The notes: generated from the sequence alone by a model not told the origin. A stretch of DNA of 15,884 bases from JBOFLG01 sp051657745 (GCA_051657745.1 JBOFLG010000137.1:1-15884), one strand, 5' to 3'. Positions 1 to 7,908 are shown, numbered from the stretch's first letter. Program-made: numbers and translations.

Positions 1-3000
1 TCACCGACGACGGCCTGGTGGTGCTCGCGTCGGAGTCGGGTGTGCTCGACCTCGCGCCCGAGCGGGTTGTCCAGCGCGGACGCCTCCAGCCAGGTCGGAT
101 GTTTCTCGTCGACACCGCCGCCGGCCGCCTCATCGACGATGACGAGGTCAAGGCGGGCCTCGCCGCCGAGCACCCATACGAGGAGTGGCTGCACGCCGGG
201 AGGATCGGGCTCAGTGACCTTCCCGAGCGCGAGCACATCATCCACACCGCAGCCTCGGTGGCTCGGCGCCAGCGCACCTTCGGGTACACCGAGGAAGAGC
301 TCGCAGTGCTCCTGGCGCCAATGGCGCGCACCGGCGCCGAGGCCCTGGGGTCGATGGGCACTGATACCCCTCTCGCGGTGCTGTCGGAGCGACCCCGACT
401 GGTCTTCGACTACTTCACCCAGTTGTTCGCTCAGGTGACCAACCCGCCGCTCGACGCCATCCGGGAGGAACTGGTCACCTCGTTGGCGAGTTCGATCGGG
501 CCCGAGGGCAACCTGCTCGACGCCACGCCGGTGCACGCACGCCAAGTCGTGCTGCCCTTCCCGGTGCTCGACAACGATGAGCTCGCGAAGATCGTGCACA
601 TCAATGCCGACGGCGACCTGCCTGGGTACTCCACTGTCGTGGTGCGCGGCACCTACGACGTCACCGGGGGCGAGGGAGCCCTGCGTGGTCGGCTCGCCCA
701 GATTTTCGCTGAGGTCTCAACCGCCATCGCTGGCGGGGCGCGCTTCATCGTGCTCTCCGACCGCGACTCCGACCGGGACCACGCTCCCATCCCCTCGCTG
801 CTGCTGACCTCGGCAGTGCACCACCACCTGATCCGCGAGAAGACGCGAACCCGAGTGGGCCTCATCGTCGAAGCCGGCGACGTGCGCGAGGTGCACCACG
901 TCGCGCTGCTCGTCGGGTACGGCGCGGCCGCGATCAACCCATACCTCGCCATGGAGACCGTCGAAGACTTGGTGCGCAGCGGCGCGATCACCGAGGTCAC
1001 CGAGGAGAAGGCCGTCGCCAACCTCATCAGGGCACTTGGCAAAGGCGTGCTCAAGGTGATGTCGAAGATGGGTATCTCCACGGTCGCCTCCTACCGGGGA
1101 GCGCAGGTGTTCGAGGCGATCGGCCTGTCGCAGGCCCTCGTCGATGAGTACTTCACCGGCACGGTCAGCCAGCTCGGCGGCGTGGGCCTGCACGTGATCG
1201 CGGCCGAGGTCGCGGCCCGGCACGCCATGGCCTACCCGCGCGACGGCATCCGGCAGGCCCACCGCACCCTCGCCGTCGGTGGTGAGTACCGGTGGCGGCG
1301 CGAGGGTGAGCCGCACCTGTTCGACCCGGACACCGTATTCCGGCTGCAACACGCTACTCGGGCACGGCGATACGACGTGTTCAAGCGGTACACCCAGCGG
1401 GTCGATGAGCAGTCGAATCGGTTGATGACGTTGCGCGGGCTGTTCGAGTTGGGTGGACCGCAGCGGCGCGAGCCGGTGCCGGTCGACGAGGTCGAGCCGG
1501 TGAGCGAGATCGTGCGGCGGTTCAACACCGGGGCGATGAGTTACGGCTCGATCAGCCAGGAGGCGCACGAGACCCTCGCGGTCGCAATGAACCGATTGAA
1601 GGCCCGCTCCAACACCGGCGAGGGCGGCGAGGACGCCGAGCGGCTCATGGATCCCACGCGCCGGTCCGCGATCAAGCAGGTCGCCTCCGGCCGGTTCGGG
1701 GTCACCTCGCTCTACCTCACTCACGCCGACGACATCCAGATCAAGATGGCGCAGGGCGCCAAGCCGGGCGAGGGCGGCCAGTTGCCCGGTCCGAAGGTCT
1801 ATCCGTGGGTCGCGCGCACTCGGCACTCCACACCTGGGGTTGGGCTGATCTCCCCGCCACCGCACCACGACATCTACTCCATCGAGGACCTCGCTCAGCT
1901 CATCCACGACCTGAAAAACGCGAACCCGCAGGCCCGGATCCACGTCAAGTTGGTGTCGGAGGTCGGCGTCGGCACGGTTGCCGCGGGGGTGAGTAAGGCG
2001 CACGCCGACGTCGTGCTGATCTCCGGCCATGACGGTGGCACCGGCGCCTCGCCGCTCACCTCGCTGAAACACGCTGGGGGGCCGTGGGAACTCGGGCTCG
2101 CCGAGACCCAGCAGACCCTGGTGCTGAACGGGCTGCGCGACCGGATCGTCGTGCAGGTCGACGGCCAGATCAAGACCGGCCGCGACGTCGTCATCGCCGC
2201 GCTCCTCGGCGCCGAGGAGTTCGGTTTCGCCACCGCCCCGCTCGTGGTGTCGGGCTGCATCCTGATGCGGGTCTGTCATCTCGATACCTGCCCGGTCGGT
2301 ATCGCGACCCAGAACCCCGAGCTGCGCGCGCGGTTCACCGGGGCACCCGAGTTCGTCGAGACGTTCTTTGAGTACATCGCCGAGGAGGTACGTGAGCACC
2401 TGGCCGCGCTCGGGTTCCGCAGCATCGAGGAGGCGGTCGGGCAGATCCAGCAGCTCGACACCCGCCGGGCGGTCGAGCACTGGAAGGCGTCAGGCCTTGA
2501 TCTCAGCCCGGTGCTCGCCCGGGTCGACAGCCCCGATGGCTCCGGCATCCGCCATCGGGTCGCCCAGGACCATGGGCTCGAGAAGGCACTCGACCACCAG
2601 TTGATCGCCGCGTCGCGCGACGCCATCGACCATGGCACACCGGTGGTGGCTCGATTCGGTATTCGCAACGTCAACCGCACGGTCGGCACGATGCTCGGGC
2701 ACGAGGTGACCCGGCATCATCCGCAGGGGTTGCCGGACGGGACCATCGATCTCACCTTTGCTGGCTCGGCCGGGCAGAGTTTCGGCGCGTTCGTGCCGGC
2801 CGGGGTCACCCTCACCCTCGAGGGGGACGCCAACGACTACGTGGGTAAGGGCCTCTCCGGTGGCCGCATCGTGATCCGGCCCGCCGCCGCGGCAGCGTTG
2901 GTGCCGGAGCACAATGTGATCGCCGGCAACGTGATCGGCTACGGCGCGACCTCGGGCGAGTTGTTCCTTCGCGGGGCCGTCGGCGAGCGGTTCTGTGTGC

Positions 3001-3428
3001 GCAACTCCGGCGCCACCGCGGTCGTCGAGGGGTTCGGCGACCATGGGCTGGAGTACATGACCGGCGGCGTCGCGCTGGTCCTTGGTCGCACTGGGCGCAA
3101 CGTCGCGGCCGGCATGTCCGGCGGCGTCGCCTACGTCCTTGACCTCGACCACCAGTTGGTCAACCGTGATCTCGTCGACCTCGGTCCGTTGCGCGCCGAC
3201 GACAAGACAATTGTGCGGGACCTTCTGGAACGGCATTATCGATGGACCGGTTCGGGCGTCGCGGCTCGGCTCCTGGAGCAGCCGGATGACGCGTACGGCC
3301 GGTTCACCCTGATCTTGCCGCGCGCCTACCAGCGCGTGCTCGATGTGCGCTCCACGGCGATTGCCGAGGGGCTTGACCCCGACAGCGCCCAGGTCTGGGA
3401 GCGGATCATGGAGGCATCCCATGGCTGA
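1..3428 (+). CDS. gltB: glutamate synthase (NADPH) large subunit, 5'-truncated by window edge
   Basis: This is the alpha subunit of glutamate synthase (GOGAT). It makes glutamate from the amide group of glutamine and 2-oxoglutarate in the cytoplasm. The frame is open from base 3 with no start visible. About 1141 codons are present, against roughly 1500 in the family, so the N-terminal class II amidotransferase domain with its catalytic Cys lies upstream of the window. Visible in order are the central linker domain (about 540-1200, including KVMSKMGISTVASYRGAQ), the FMN/2-oxoglutarate synthase domain (about 1530-2330, with HDGGTGASPLTSLKHAGG and VDGQIKTGRD), and the C-terminal glycine-rich beta-helix domain (about 2640-3200). 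Three Cys codons at 2256, 2274 and 2289, spaced C-x5-C-x4-C before PVG, are the [3Fe-4S] ligands. The stop overlaps the gltD start by 8 nt, which indicates an operon with coupled translation. The promoter is outside the window. Identity is very secure. Confidence 0.97.
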   Translation, partial: TDDGLVVLASESGVLDLAPERVVQRGRLQPGRMFLVDTAAGRLIDDDEVKAGLAAEHPYEEWLHAGRIGLSDLPEREHIIHTAASVARRQRTFGYTEEELAVLLAPMARTGAEALGSMGTDTPLAVLSERPRLVFDYFTQLFAQVTNPPLDAIREELVTSLASSIGPEGNLLDATPVHARQVVLPFPVLDNDELAKIVHINADGDLPGYSTVVVRGTYDVTGGEGALRGRLAQIFAEVSTAIAGGARFIVLSDRDSDRDHAPIPSLLLTSAVHHHLIREKTRTRVGLIVEAGDVREVHHVALLVGYGAAAINPYLAMETVEDLVRSGAITEVTEEKAVANLIRALGKGVLKVMSKMGISTVASYRGAQVFEAIGLSQALVDEYFTGTVSQLGGVGLHVIAAEVAARHAMAYPRDGIRQAHRTLAVGGEYRWRREGEPHLFDPDTVFRLQHATRARRYDVFKRYTQRVDEQSNRLMTLRGLFELGGPQRREPVPVDEVEPVSEIVRRFNTGAMSYGSISQEAHETLAVAMNRLKARSNTGEGGEDAERLMDPTRRSAIKQVASGRFGVTSLYLTHADDIQIKMAQGAKPGEGGQLPGPKVYPWVARTRHSTPGVGLISPPPHHDIYSIEDLAQLIHDLKNANPQARIHVKLVSEVGVGTVAAGVSKAHADVVLISGHDGGTGASPLTSLKHAGGPWELGLAETQQTLVLNGLRDRIVVQVDGQIKTGRDVVIAALLGAEEFGFATAPLVVSGCILMRVCHLDTCPVGIATQNPELRARFTGAPEFVETFFEYIAEEVREHLAALGFRSIEEAVGQIQQLDTRRAVEHWKASGLDLSPVLARVDSPDGSGIRHRVAQDHGLEKALDHQLIAASRDAIDHGTPVVARFGIRNVNRTVGTMLGHEVTRHHPQGLPDGTIDLTFAGSAGQSFGAFVPAGVTLTLEGDANDYVGKGLSGGRIVIRPAAAAALVPEHNVIAGNVIGYGATSGELFLRGAVGERFCVRNSGATAVVEGFGDHGLEYMTGGVALVLGRTGRNVAAGMSGGVAYVLDLDHQLVNRDLVDLGPLRADDKTIVRDLLERHYRWTGSGVAARLLEQPDDAYGRFTLILPRAYQRVLDVRSTAIAEGLDPDSAQVWERIMEASHG

Positions 3429-4881
3429 CCCGCAGGGTTTTCTTCGCACTCGGGAGCGTGAGCTGCCCCGGCGTCGGCCGGTTCCGGTGCGGATCCGGGA
3501 CTGGAAAGAGGTCTACGAAGACCAGCCGGCGACCGAGTTGCAGCGCCAGGCTGGGCGCTGCATGGACTGCGGAATCCCGTTCTGTCACAGCGGATGTCCG
3601 CTGGGCAACCTGATCCCAGAGTGGAACGACCTAGCGAGACGGGGCGAGTGGCGCGCAGCGATCGACCGGCTGCACGCCACCAACAACTTTCCCGAGTTCA
3701 CCGGGCGGCTCTGCCCGGCGCCGTGCGAGTCGGCATGCGTCCTCGGCATCAACCAGCCGGCGGTCACCATCAAACAGGTCGAAGTGAGCATCATCGACCG
3801 GGCCTTTGCCAACGGCATCGTGCAGCCAGTGGCGCCTGAACGGTTGTCCGGCAAGACCGTCGCGGTTGTCGGGTCCGGCCCGGCCGGGCTCGCGACCGCG
3901 CAGCAGCTGACCCGGGCCGGCCACACCGTTGCCGTCTACGAGCGTGCCGACCGGCCCGGCGGCCTGCTGCGCTACGGCATCCCCGAGTTCAAGATGGAGA
4001 AGGCCGTCCTGGACCGGCGGATCGCCCAGATGAAGTCCGAGGGCACCCGGTTCCGCACCGGTGTCGTCGTCGGGCGCGATGTCACCGGCACGCAGTTGCG
4101 CGCCCGGTTCGACGCGGTCGTCGTGGCGACCGGGGCCACCGTGCCCCGCGACCTGCCGGTTGCCGGGCGTGAGCTCGACGGAGTGATGCAGGCCATGGAT
4201 TTCCTGCCGCCGGCCAACCGGGTGGCCCTTGGCCAGGCAGTGGACAACCAGGTCACGGCCGCCGGGAAGGACGTCGTCGTCATCGGCGGTGGTGATACCG
4301 GCGCGGACTGCATCGGCACCGCTCACCGGCAGGGGGCTCGGTCGGTGACCAGCCTCGAGATCCTCCCTCAGCCCGCAGTGGACCGGGTGGCGGCGCAGCC
4401 GTGGCCGACCCACCCGATGGTGTTCCGGGTCGCCTCGGCCCACGAGGAGGGCGGCGCCCGGCTCTACGCGCTGTCGACGAGCGAGATCGTCGGTGATGAG
4501 GCGGGCCGAGTGGCTGGTCTGCGGGTGCACCAGGTGCAGGCCGGCGAGGGCGGTTTCACCCCAGTCGTTGGCACCGAGCAGGTGCTCCCTGCCCAGTTGG
4601 TGCTGCTGGCGATGGGGTTCCTCGGGCCGGAGCCCGGCGGCGTGCTCGAGCAGCTCGGTGTCGCGCGCGACGATCGGACGAACGTCGTGCGGGACCGCCG
4701 GTACATGACCGATGTCCCCGGGGTGTTCGTCGCTGGCGACGCCGGGCGCGGGCAGTCGCTCATCGTCTGGGCCATCGCCGAGGGCCGATCGGCCGCGCAT
4801 GAGGTCGACGCCTGGCTCATGGGTAAGCCCTCGCGGCTCCCTCGTCCGGTCGACCCCACCGACCGCCCGCTCACCGCCTGA
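3421..4881 (+). CDS. gltD: glutamate synthase (NADPH) small subunit
   Basis: This is the beta subunit of glutamate synthase (486 aa, usual family length). It takes electrons from NADPH through FAD and passes them by iron-sulfur clusters to GltB. The N-terminal ferredoxin-like domain carries C47-x2-C50-x4-C55-x3-C59 and C98-x3-C102-x3-C106, which hold the two [4Fe-4S] clusters. The FAD-binding GSGPAG motif is at residues 151-156, followed by ERADRPGGLLRYGIP. The NADP-binding GGGDTG motif is at 289-294. The C-terminal GVFVAGDAGRGQSLIVWAI is the second FAD contact. The ATG at 3421 is chosen because GGAGG (3410-3414) lies 6 nt upstream and the protein then begins with the conserved MADPQGFL. The start lies inside the end of gltB, so both subunits are probably translated together in stoichiometric amounts. 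Confidence 0.97.
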   Translation: MADPQGFLRTRERELPRRRPVPVRIRDWKEVYEDQPATELQRQAGRCMDCGIPFCHSGCPLGNLIPEWNDLARRGEWRAAIDRLHATNNFPEFTGRLCPAPCESACVLGINQPAVTIKQVEVSIIDRAFANGIVQPVAPERLSGKTVAVVGSGPAGLATAQQLTRAGHTVAVYERADRPGGLLRYGIPEFKMEKAVLDRRIAQMKSEGTRFRTGVVVGRDVTGTQLRARFDAVVVATGATVPRDLPVAGRELDGVMQAMDFLPPANRVALGQAVDNQVTAAGKDVVVIGGGDTGADCIGTAHRQGARSVTSLEILPQPAVDRVAAQPWPTHPMVFRVASAHEEGGARLYALSTSEIVGDEAGRVAGLRVHQVQAGEGGFTPVVGTEQVLPAQLVLLAMGFLGPEPGGVLEQLGVARDDRTNVVRDRRYMTDVPGVFVAGDAGRGQSLIVWAIAEGRSAAHEVDAWLMGKPSRLPRPVDPTDRPLTA

Positions 4882-4900
4882 CGCCGGGTACGTGGCCTGC

Positions 4901-4937
4901 GTCACGGTGACCCGGCTGCACCGTTAAGGTTCGGGTC
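4901..4937 (+). promoter_or_regulatory. putative leaderless promoter of pyk with a palindrome in the -35 zone
   Basis: TAAGGT (4925-4930) fits the actinobacterial -10 pattern TANNNT and ends 7 nt before the ATG at 4938, so +1 would fall on or next to the A of ATG. There is no good Shine-Dalgarno; AAGG at 4926-4929 is the only weak candidate and is part of the -10 itself. No clear TTGACA-like -35 is visible. Instead an 11-bp palindrome GTCACGGTGAC occupies 4901-4911, about positions -37 to -27 from the proposed start. The gltD-pyk gap is only 56 bp, so read-through from gltBD is also possible. Confidence 0.55.
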
Positions 4938-6401
4938 ATGCGCCGCGCGAAAATCGTCTGCACCCTTGGGCCCGCGACCAGCTCGACCGAGAACATCCGC
5001 GAGTTGGTCTGTGCCGGTATGGATGTGGCCCGACTGAACCTCAGCCACGGTGACCACGCCGACCACGCGCGGGTCTACCGGGACCTACGCCGGGCGAGCG
5101 ACGAGGCGGGGCGCGCCGTCGGCATCCTGGTCGACCTGCAGGGGCCGAAGATTCGCACCGGGCGCTTCGTCGATGGGCCAGTCGAACTCGTGGCGGGGGC
5201 GACCTTCACGATCACCACTCGGGACGTCCCGGGCAGCGTCACCGAGGTCGGCACCACCTATCCCGACCTGCCGGGGGACGTCGGGCCCGGAGACCGCATT
5301 CTTATCGATGACGGCAAGCTCGCGCTGGTCGCCACCACGGTCACCGACACCGACATCGTCTGTGAGGTGCTCGAGGGAGGGCGGCTATCGAACAACAAGG
5401 GCATCAACCTGCCCGGCGTGGCGGTCTCAGTGCCGGCCTTGTCCGAGAAGGACGAGCAGGACCTTCGCTGGGCGCTGCGGTTGCGGGTGGACCTGATCGC
5501 GCTGTCCTTCGTCCGGGATGCCGGTGACATCGTCGATGTGCACCGGATCATGGCCGAGGAGGGCGTCCGGCTGCCGGTCATCGCGAAGATCGAGAAGCCG
5601 CAGGCCGTCGACAACCTCGACCGGATCGTCCGCGCCTTTGACGGGCTGATGGTGGCCCGTGGTGACCTGGGGGTGGAGATGCCCCTGGAGGAGGTGCCGC
5701 TGGTCCAGAAACGGGCCTGCGAGATGGCCCGCCGGCAAGCCAAGCCGGTGATTGTCGCGACCCAGGTGCTCGAGTCGATGGTCGACAACAGCCGACCGAC
5801 CCGGGCCGAGGCCTCGGACGCCGCGAACGCCGTCCTCGATGGCGCCGACGCCCTGATGCTGTCTGGCGAGACGAGTGTCGGGAAGCACCCGTTTGCGGCC
5901 GTGCGCACCATGGCCAGGATCATCGAGACCACCGAGGAGCACGGGCTGCACCGGATCCCGCCGCTGGGGACGAAGCCGCAGACGAAGGGCGGTGCGGTCA
6001 CCGCGGCGGCGGCCGAGATCGGCGATCTGCTCGGCGTGAGCCACCTCATCACGTTCACCATGAGCGGCGACTCCACGCGTCGGCTGGCCCGGGTTCGTCC
6101 GGGTATCCCGATGCTCGCGTTCACCCCGAGCCAGTGGACCCGCAGCCAACTCGCCCTCACCTGGGGCGTCGAGACCTTCCTCGTCGGCGAGGCGCGGCAC
6201 ACCGATGAGATGGCGATGCAGGTCGACGAGGTGCTGCTCGGTGCTGGCCGAGTCGTCGAGGGTGACCAGGTCGTCATCGTCGCCGGCAGCCCCCCCGGCA
6301 TCCCCGGCTCGACGAATGCGCTGCGCGTCCACCGCATCGGCGACGCCAAGAACCGCGTGGCGCCGGCCTACAGCGATATCGCCCGCAGCGGGCCCGCGTG
6401 A
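4938..6401 (+). CDS. pyk: pyruvate kinase
   Basis: This enzyme transfers the phosphate of phosphoenolpyruvate to ADP, giving pyruvate and ATP; it is the last step of glycolysis, in the cytoplasm. The 487-aa length is normal. The N-terminus MRRAKIVCTLGPATSS is the conserved family start and fixes the ATG. R32, N34 and S36 in ARLNLSHG are the substrate and K+ binding residues. A B-domain follows (about residues 65-160, opening after VDLQGPKIRTG). Catalytic K217 and Mg ligand E219 lie in IAKIEKP, and Mg ligand D243 in ARGDLGVEMP. The MVDNSRPTRAEASDAANAVL segment and a C-terminal effector domain ending in VAGSPPGIPGSTNALRVHRI complete the fold. All key residues are intact. It follows gltD by 56 bp but seems to have its own promoter. 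It is the pykA of the conserved pyk-pdtaR-polA-rpsA-coaE neighbourhood. Confidence 0.97.
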   Translation: MRRAKIVCTLGPATSSTENIRELVCAGMDVARLNLSHGDHADHARVYRDLRRASDEAGRAVGILVDLQGPKIRTGRFVDGPVELVAGATFTITTRDVPGSVTEVGTTYPDLPGDVGPGDRILIDDGKLALVATTVTDTDIVCEVLEGGRLSNNKGINLPGVAVSVPALSEKDEQDLRWALRLRVDLIALSFVRDAGDIVDVHRIMAEEGVRLPVIAKIEKPQAVDNLDRIVRAFDGLMVARGDLGVEMPLEEVPLVQKRACEMARRQAKPVIVATQVLESMVDNSRPTRAEASDAANAVLDGADALMLSGETSVGKHPFAAVRTMARIIETTEEHGLHRIPPLGTKPQTKGGAVTAAAAEIGDLLGVSHLITFTMSGDSTRRLARVRPGIPMLAFTPSQWTRSQLALTWGVETFLVGEARHTDEMAMQVDEVLLGAGRVVEGDQVVIVAGSPPGIPGSTNALRVHRIGDAKNRVAPAYSDIARSGPA

Positions 6402-6411
6402 GCGTCGTGGG

Positions 6412-6417
6412 TATGCT
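6412..6417 (+). promoter_or_regulatory. putative -10 box of the tRNA-Leu promoter
   Basis: TATGCT fits TANNNT and lies 12 nt before the first base of the tRNA, which would leave a 5' leader of about 5-6 nt for RNase P to remove. It begins 11 nt after the pyk stop. I see no convincing -35 hexamer. It would also be the nearest promoter for pdtaR. Confidence 0.5.
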
Positions 6418-6429
6418 GGTTTCACCCCG

Positions 6430-6512
6430 GCCGGGGTGGTGGAATGGCAGACACGGAGCACTCAAAATGCTTTGCCCGCAAGGGCGTGCGGGTTCGAATC
6501 CCGCTCCCGGCA
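6430..6512 (+). tRNA. tRNA-Leu (anticodon CAA)
   Basis: An 83-nt class II tRNA folded by eye. The acceptor stem is GCCGGGG (6430-6436) with TCCCGGC (6505-6511), including one G-U pair, and the discriminator is A6512. The D stem is GTG (6439-6441) with CAC (6452-6454). The anticodon stem is GAGCA (6456-6460) with TGCTT (6468-6472), and the loop CTCAAAA places anticodon CAA at 6463-6465, which reads UUG. The long variable arm GCCC-GCAA-GGGC (6474-6485) is typical of leucine tRNAs. The T arm is GCGGG-TTCGAAT-CCCGC (6488-6504). The 3' CCA is not encoded: A6512 is followed by C and then the ATG of pdtaR, so CCA must be added enzymatically after cleavage. Confidence 0.97.
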
Positions 6513-6513
6513 C

Positions 6514-7107
6514 ATGACCGAGAATTCCGGCCCGGCCACCCGCATCCTGGTGGCCGAGGATGAGGCCATTATCCGGCTTGACCTGGCCGAGATGCTCGGT
6601 GACGCCGGGTATGTCGTGGTCGGCCAGGCTGGTGACGGCGAGCAGGCGGTGCAGTTGGCCCGGTCGCTGCACCCCGACATCATCGTCATGGACGTCAAGA
6701 TGCCGGTCATGGATGGACTCACTGCAGCCGAGACCATTGGCAGAGAACGGATCTGCCCGGTCGTCATGCTGACCGCGTTCAGCCAGACCGAGCTCGTTGA
6801 GCGAGCCCGCGATGCGGGAGTCATGGCGTACGTCGTCAAGCCCTTCACCGTTGGTGACATCACCCCGGCCATCGACATCGCGCTATCTCGCTGGTCGGAG
6901 GTCAAGGCCCTCGAGAACGAGGTCGCCGACCTCGGTGAACGGCTGGAAACCCGAAAGGCCGTGGACCGCGCCAAGGGGGTGCTGATGACCAAGCTTGAGA
7001 TCAGCGAGGCCGAAGCGTTCCGGTGGATTCAGAAGACGGCGATGGACCGCCGGATGGGGATGAAGGACGTGGCCGACGCGGTGCTCGCCGGCATGGCGCA
7101 CACCTGA
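6514..7107 (+). CDS. pdtaR: ANTAR-domain response regulator / transcription antiterminator (PdtaR)
   Basis: A 197-aa two-component response regulator whose output domain binds RNA. The receiver domain (about residues 9-125) has the acidic pair E15-D16, phosphoacceptor D60 in VMDVKMP, T87, Y106 and K109-P110. A helical linker (about 128-150, ERLETRKAVDRAKG) leads into the ANTAR domain (about 140-195, with AFRWIQKTAMDRRMGMKDVA). Known biology: phosphorylated PdtaR from its kinase PdtaS binds paired hairpins in nascent mRNA and prevents termination; the kinase is not in this window. It matches M. tuberculosis Rv1626 closely over its whole length. The ATG at 6514 is one base after the tRNA-Leu and has no Shine-Dalgarno and no TANNNT box at the leaderless distance. 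The only later in-frame candidate (GTG 6550) would remove the first strand of the receiver, so this start is well supported. Confidence 0.95.
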   Translation: MTENSGPATRILVAEDEAIIRLDLAEMLGDAGYVVVGQAGDGEQAVQLARSLHPDIIVMDVKMPVMDGLTAAETIGRERICPVVMLTAFSQTELVERARDAGVMAYVVKPFTVGDITPAIDIALSRWSEVKALENEVADLGERLETRKAVDRAKGVLMTKLEISEAEAFRWIQKTAMDRRMGMKDVADAVLAGMAHT

Positions 7108-7129
7108 TCGCAGGGCCGTCGGGGCCGGC

Positions 7130-7160
7130 GTGACCGGTGGTGGCCGCACACGTCGGTCAC
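7130..7160 (+). other. imperfect hairpin downstream of pdtaR
   Basis: GTGACCG (7130-7136) and CGGTCAC (7154-7160) form a perfect 7-bp inverted repeat around a 17-nt loop, starting 22 nt after the pdtaR stop. It may act together with the next hairpin in termination. No T-rich run follows, as is common in high-GC actinomycetes. Confidence 0.4.
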
Positions 7161-7165
7161 CACGA

Positions 7166-7183
7166 CAGTGGCCGTCGCCACTG
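7166..7183 (+). terminator. candidate terminator hairpin of pdtaR
   Basis: CAGTGGC (7166-7172), tetraloop CGTC, then GCCACTG (7177-7183): a perfect 7-bp stem lying 58 nt after the pdtaR stop and before the promoter-like sequence of the next gene. It lacks a U-tract, so its function is inferred from position and stability. Confidence 0.5.
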
Positions 7184-7210
7184 CCTCTACCGCACGGACC
7201 TGCTGAGCCC

Positions 7211-7230
7211 TATTCTCTGGGTTCTCTGGG
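7211..7230 (+). promoter_or_regulatory. putative -10 box overlapping a perfect 9-bp tandem repeat
   Basis: TATTCT (7211-7216) fits TANNNT and would start transcription near 7223. The sequence TTCTCTGGG occurs twice head to tail with no spacer (7213-7221 and 7222-7230), so the first copy overlaps the -10 and the second covers the likely +1. The arrangement could be a regulator half-site pair or a simple slippage duplication. No matching -35 was found. Confidence 0.4.
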
Positions 7231-7293
7231 ACGGTGCTCGCCGACATGCGCGCCTCCGACGCGCAGCGGCGCCGTTCCGAACGCGGAGGCATC

Positions 7294-7860
7294 GTGGGCA
7301 GGCGCACGATCGAGGTTCGCGCGGTCGACCCCGCGGATCTGCATGATTTGGCTGTTCTCTGGCTGACCGCCAAGGTCGGCGCCGGGGCCAGCCGCGAGGT
7401 GTGTACGCGGACCCTCACCGAGGGCCGCTTCGCTGCCGCGCTCGGTCGTCTCGGTGTCCAGGCGCACCTTGCCCGACTGGATCATGAACCGGTGGGGTAC
7501 GTCATCACCTCCGACAACCCGTTCGGTCTCGGCCCGGTCGCGGAGGTTGCCGTGGAGCAGTTGTGGGTCCGTCCCGACCTGCGGCGCCACGGCGTAGCCA
7601 AGGCGCTCCTGGGCGCGGTGCTCGCAGCGGCGGAGCGGGCCGGGTGCGAGATGATCGCGTCGAACGTGCCGACAAGCAACCGCGAACTGAACCGGTTCTT
7701 CGCCCGGCTGGGTTTCACCGCGATGACCGTGCGCCGGGTGGTGTCCACGACCGCGCTGCGGCGCCGGCTCGCGCCGGCTACCGCCGAGACCGGCACCGAA
7801 CTCCTTCGCCGACGTCGCCACCTTCGTCACCGGGCGCTTCCCCCGAGCCGGTCCGCGTGA
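7294..7860 (+). CDS. GNAT-family N-acetyltransferase
   Basis: A GCN5-related acetyltransferase, expected to move an acetyl group from acetyl-CoA to an amine; the substrate cannot be told from sequence. With the GTG at 7294 it is 188 aa. Motif A is clear: the strand EQLWVRPD begins at residue 88, and the acetyl-CoA pyrophosphate loop R97-R98-H99-G100-V101-A102 is followed by the helix KALLGAVLAAAERAG. Motif B-like NRELNRFFARLGF follows. The last 30 or so residues are Arg-rich and probably disordered. Start choice is uncertain. GTG 7294 has GGAGG at 7285-7289, only 4 nt away. GTG 7234 (208 aa) and ATG 7246 are also in frame, but the added N-terminus is Arg-rich and low in conserved features. 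It stands alone, convergent with the thioesterase gene. Confidence 0.85.
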   Translation: MGRRTIEVRAVDPADLHDLAVLWLTAKVGAGASREVCTRTLTEGRFAAALGRLGVQAHLARLDHEPVGYVITSDNPFGLGPVAEVAVEQLWVRPDLRRHGVAKALLGAVLAAAERAGCEMIASNVPTSNRELNRFFARLGFTAMTVRRVVSTTALRRRLAPATAETGTELLRRRRHLRHRALPPSRSA

Positions 7861-7867
7861 GCGCCGG

Positions 7868-7895
7868 GGCGGCATCCTCATTGCCGTGGGCCGCC
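7868..7895. terminator. possible bidirectional terminator between convergent genes
   Basis: The 48-bp gap between the acetyltransferase and thioesterase stops holds an inverted repeat GGCGGC (7868-7873) / GCCGCC (7890-7895), and an alternative inner hairpin CGGCA-N7-TGCCG (7870-7886). Either could act on both strands. The stems are short, so the support is mostly positional. Confidence 0.3.
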
Positions 7896-7908
7896 AGGTC
7901 TGCTGAGG

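Noticed and set aside
4901..4911. Crp/FNR-type binding site upstream of pyk
   Set aside because: Crp sites read TGTGA-N6-TCACA. This palindrome has TCAC before GTGA and a 1-nt centre, so the half-sites are inverted relative to the consensus.
7130..7183. Paired hairpins as a bona fide ANTAR target
   Set aside because: Known ANTAR targets have two hexanucleotide loops with conserved A and G positions. Here the loops are 17 and 4 nt, so the match is not supported; the site is kept only as a possible terminator and a low-interest question.
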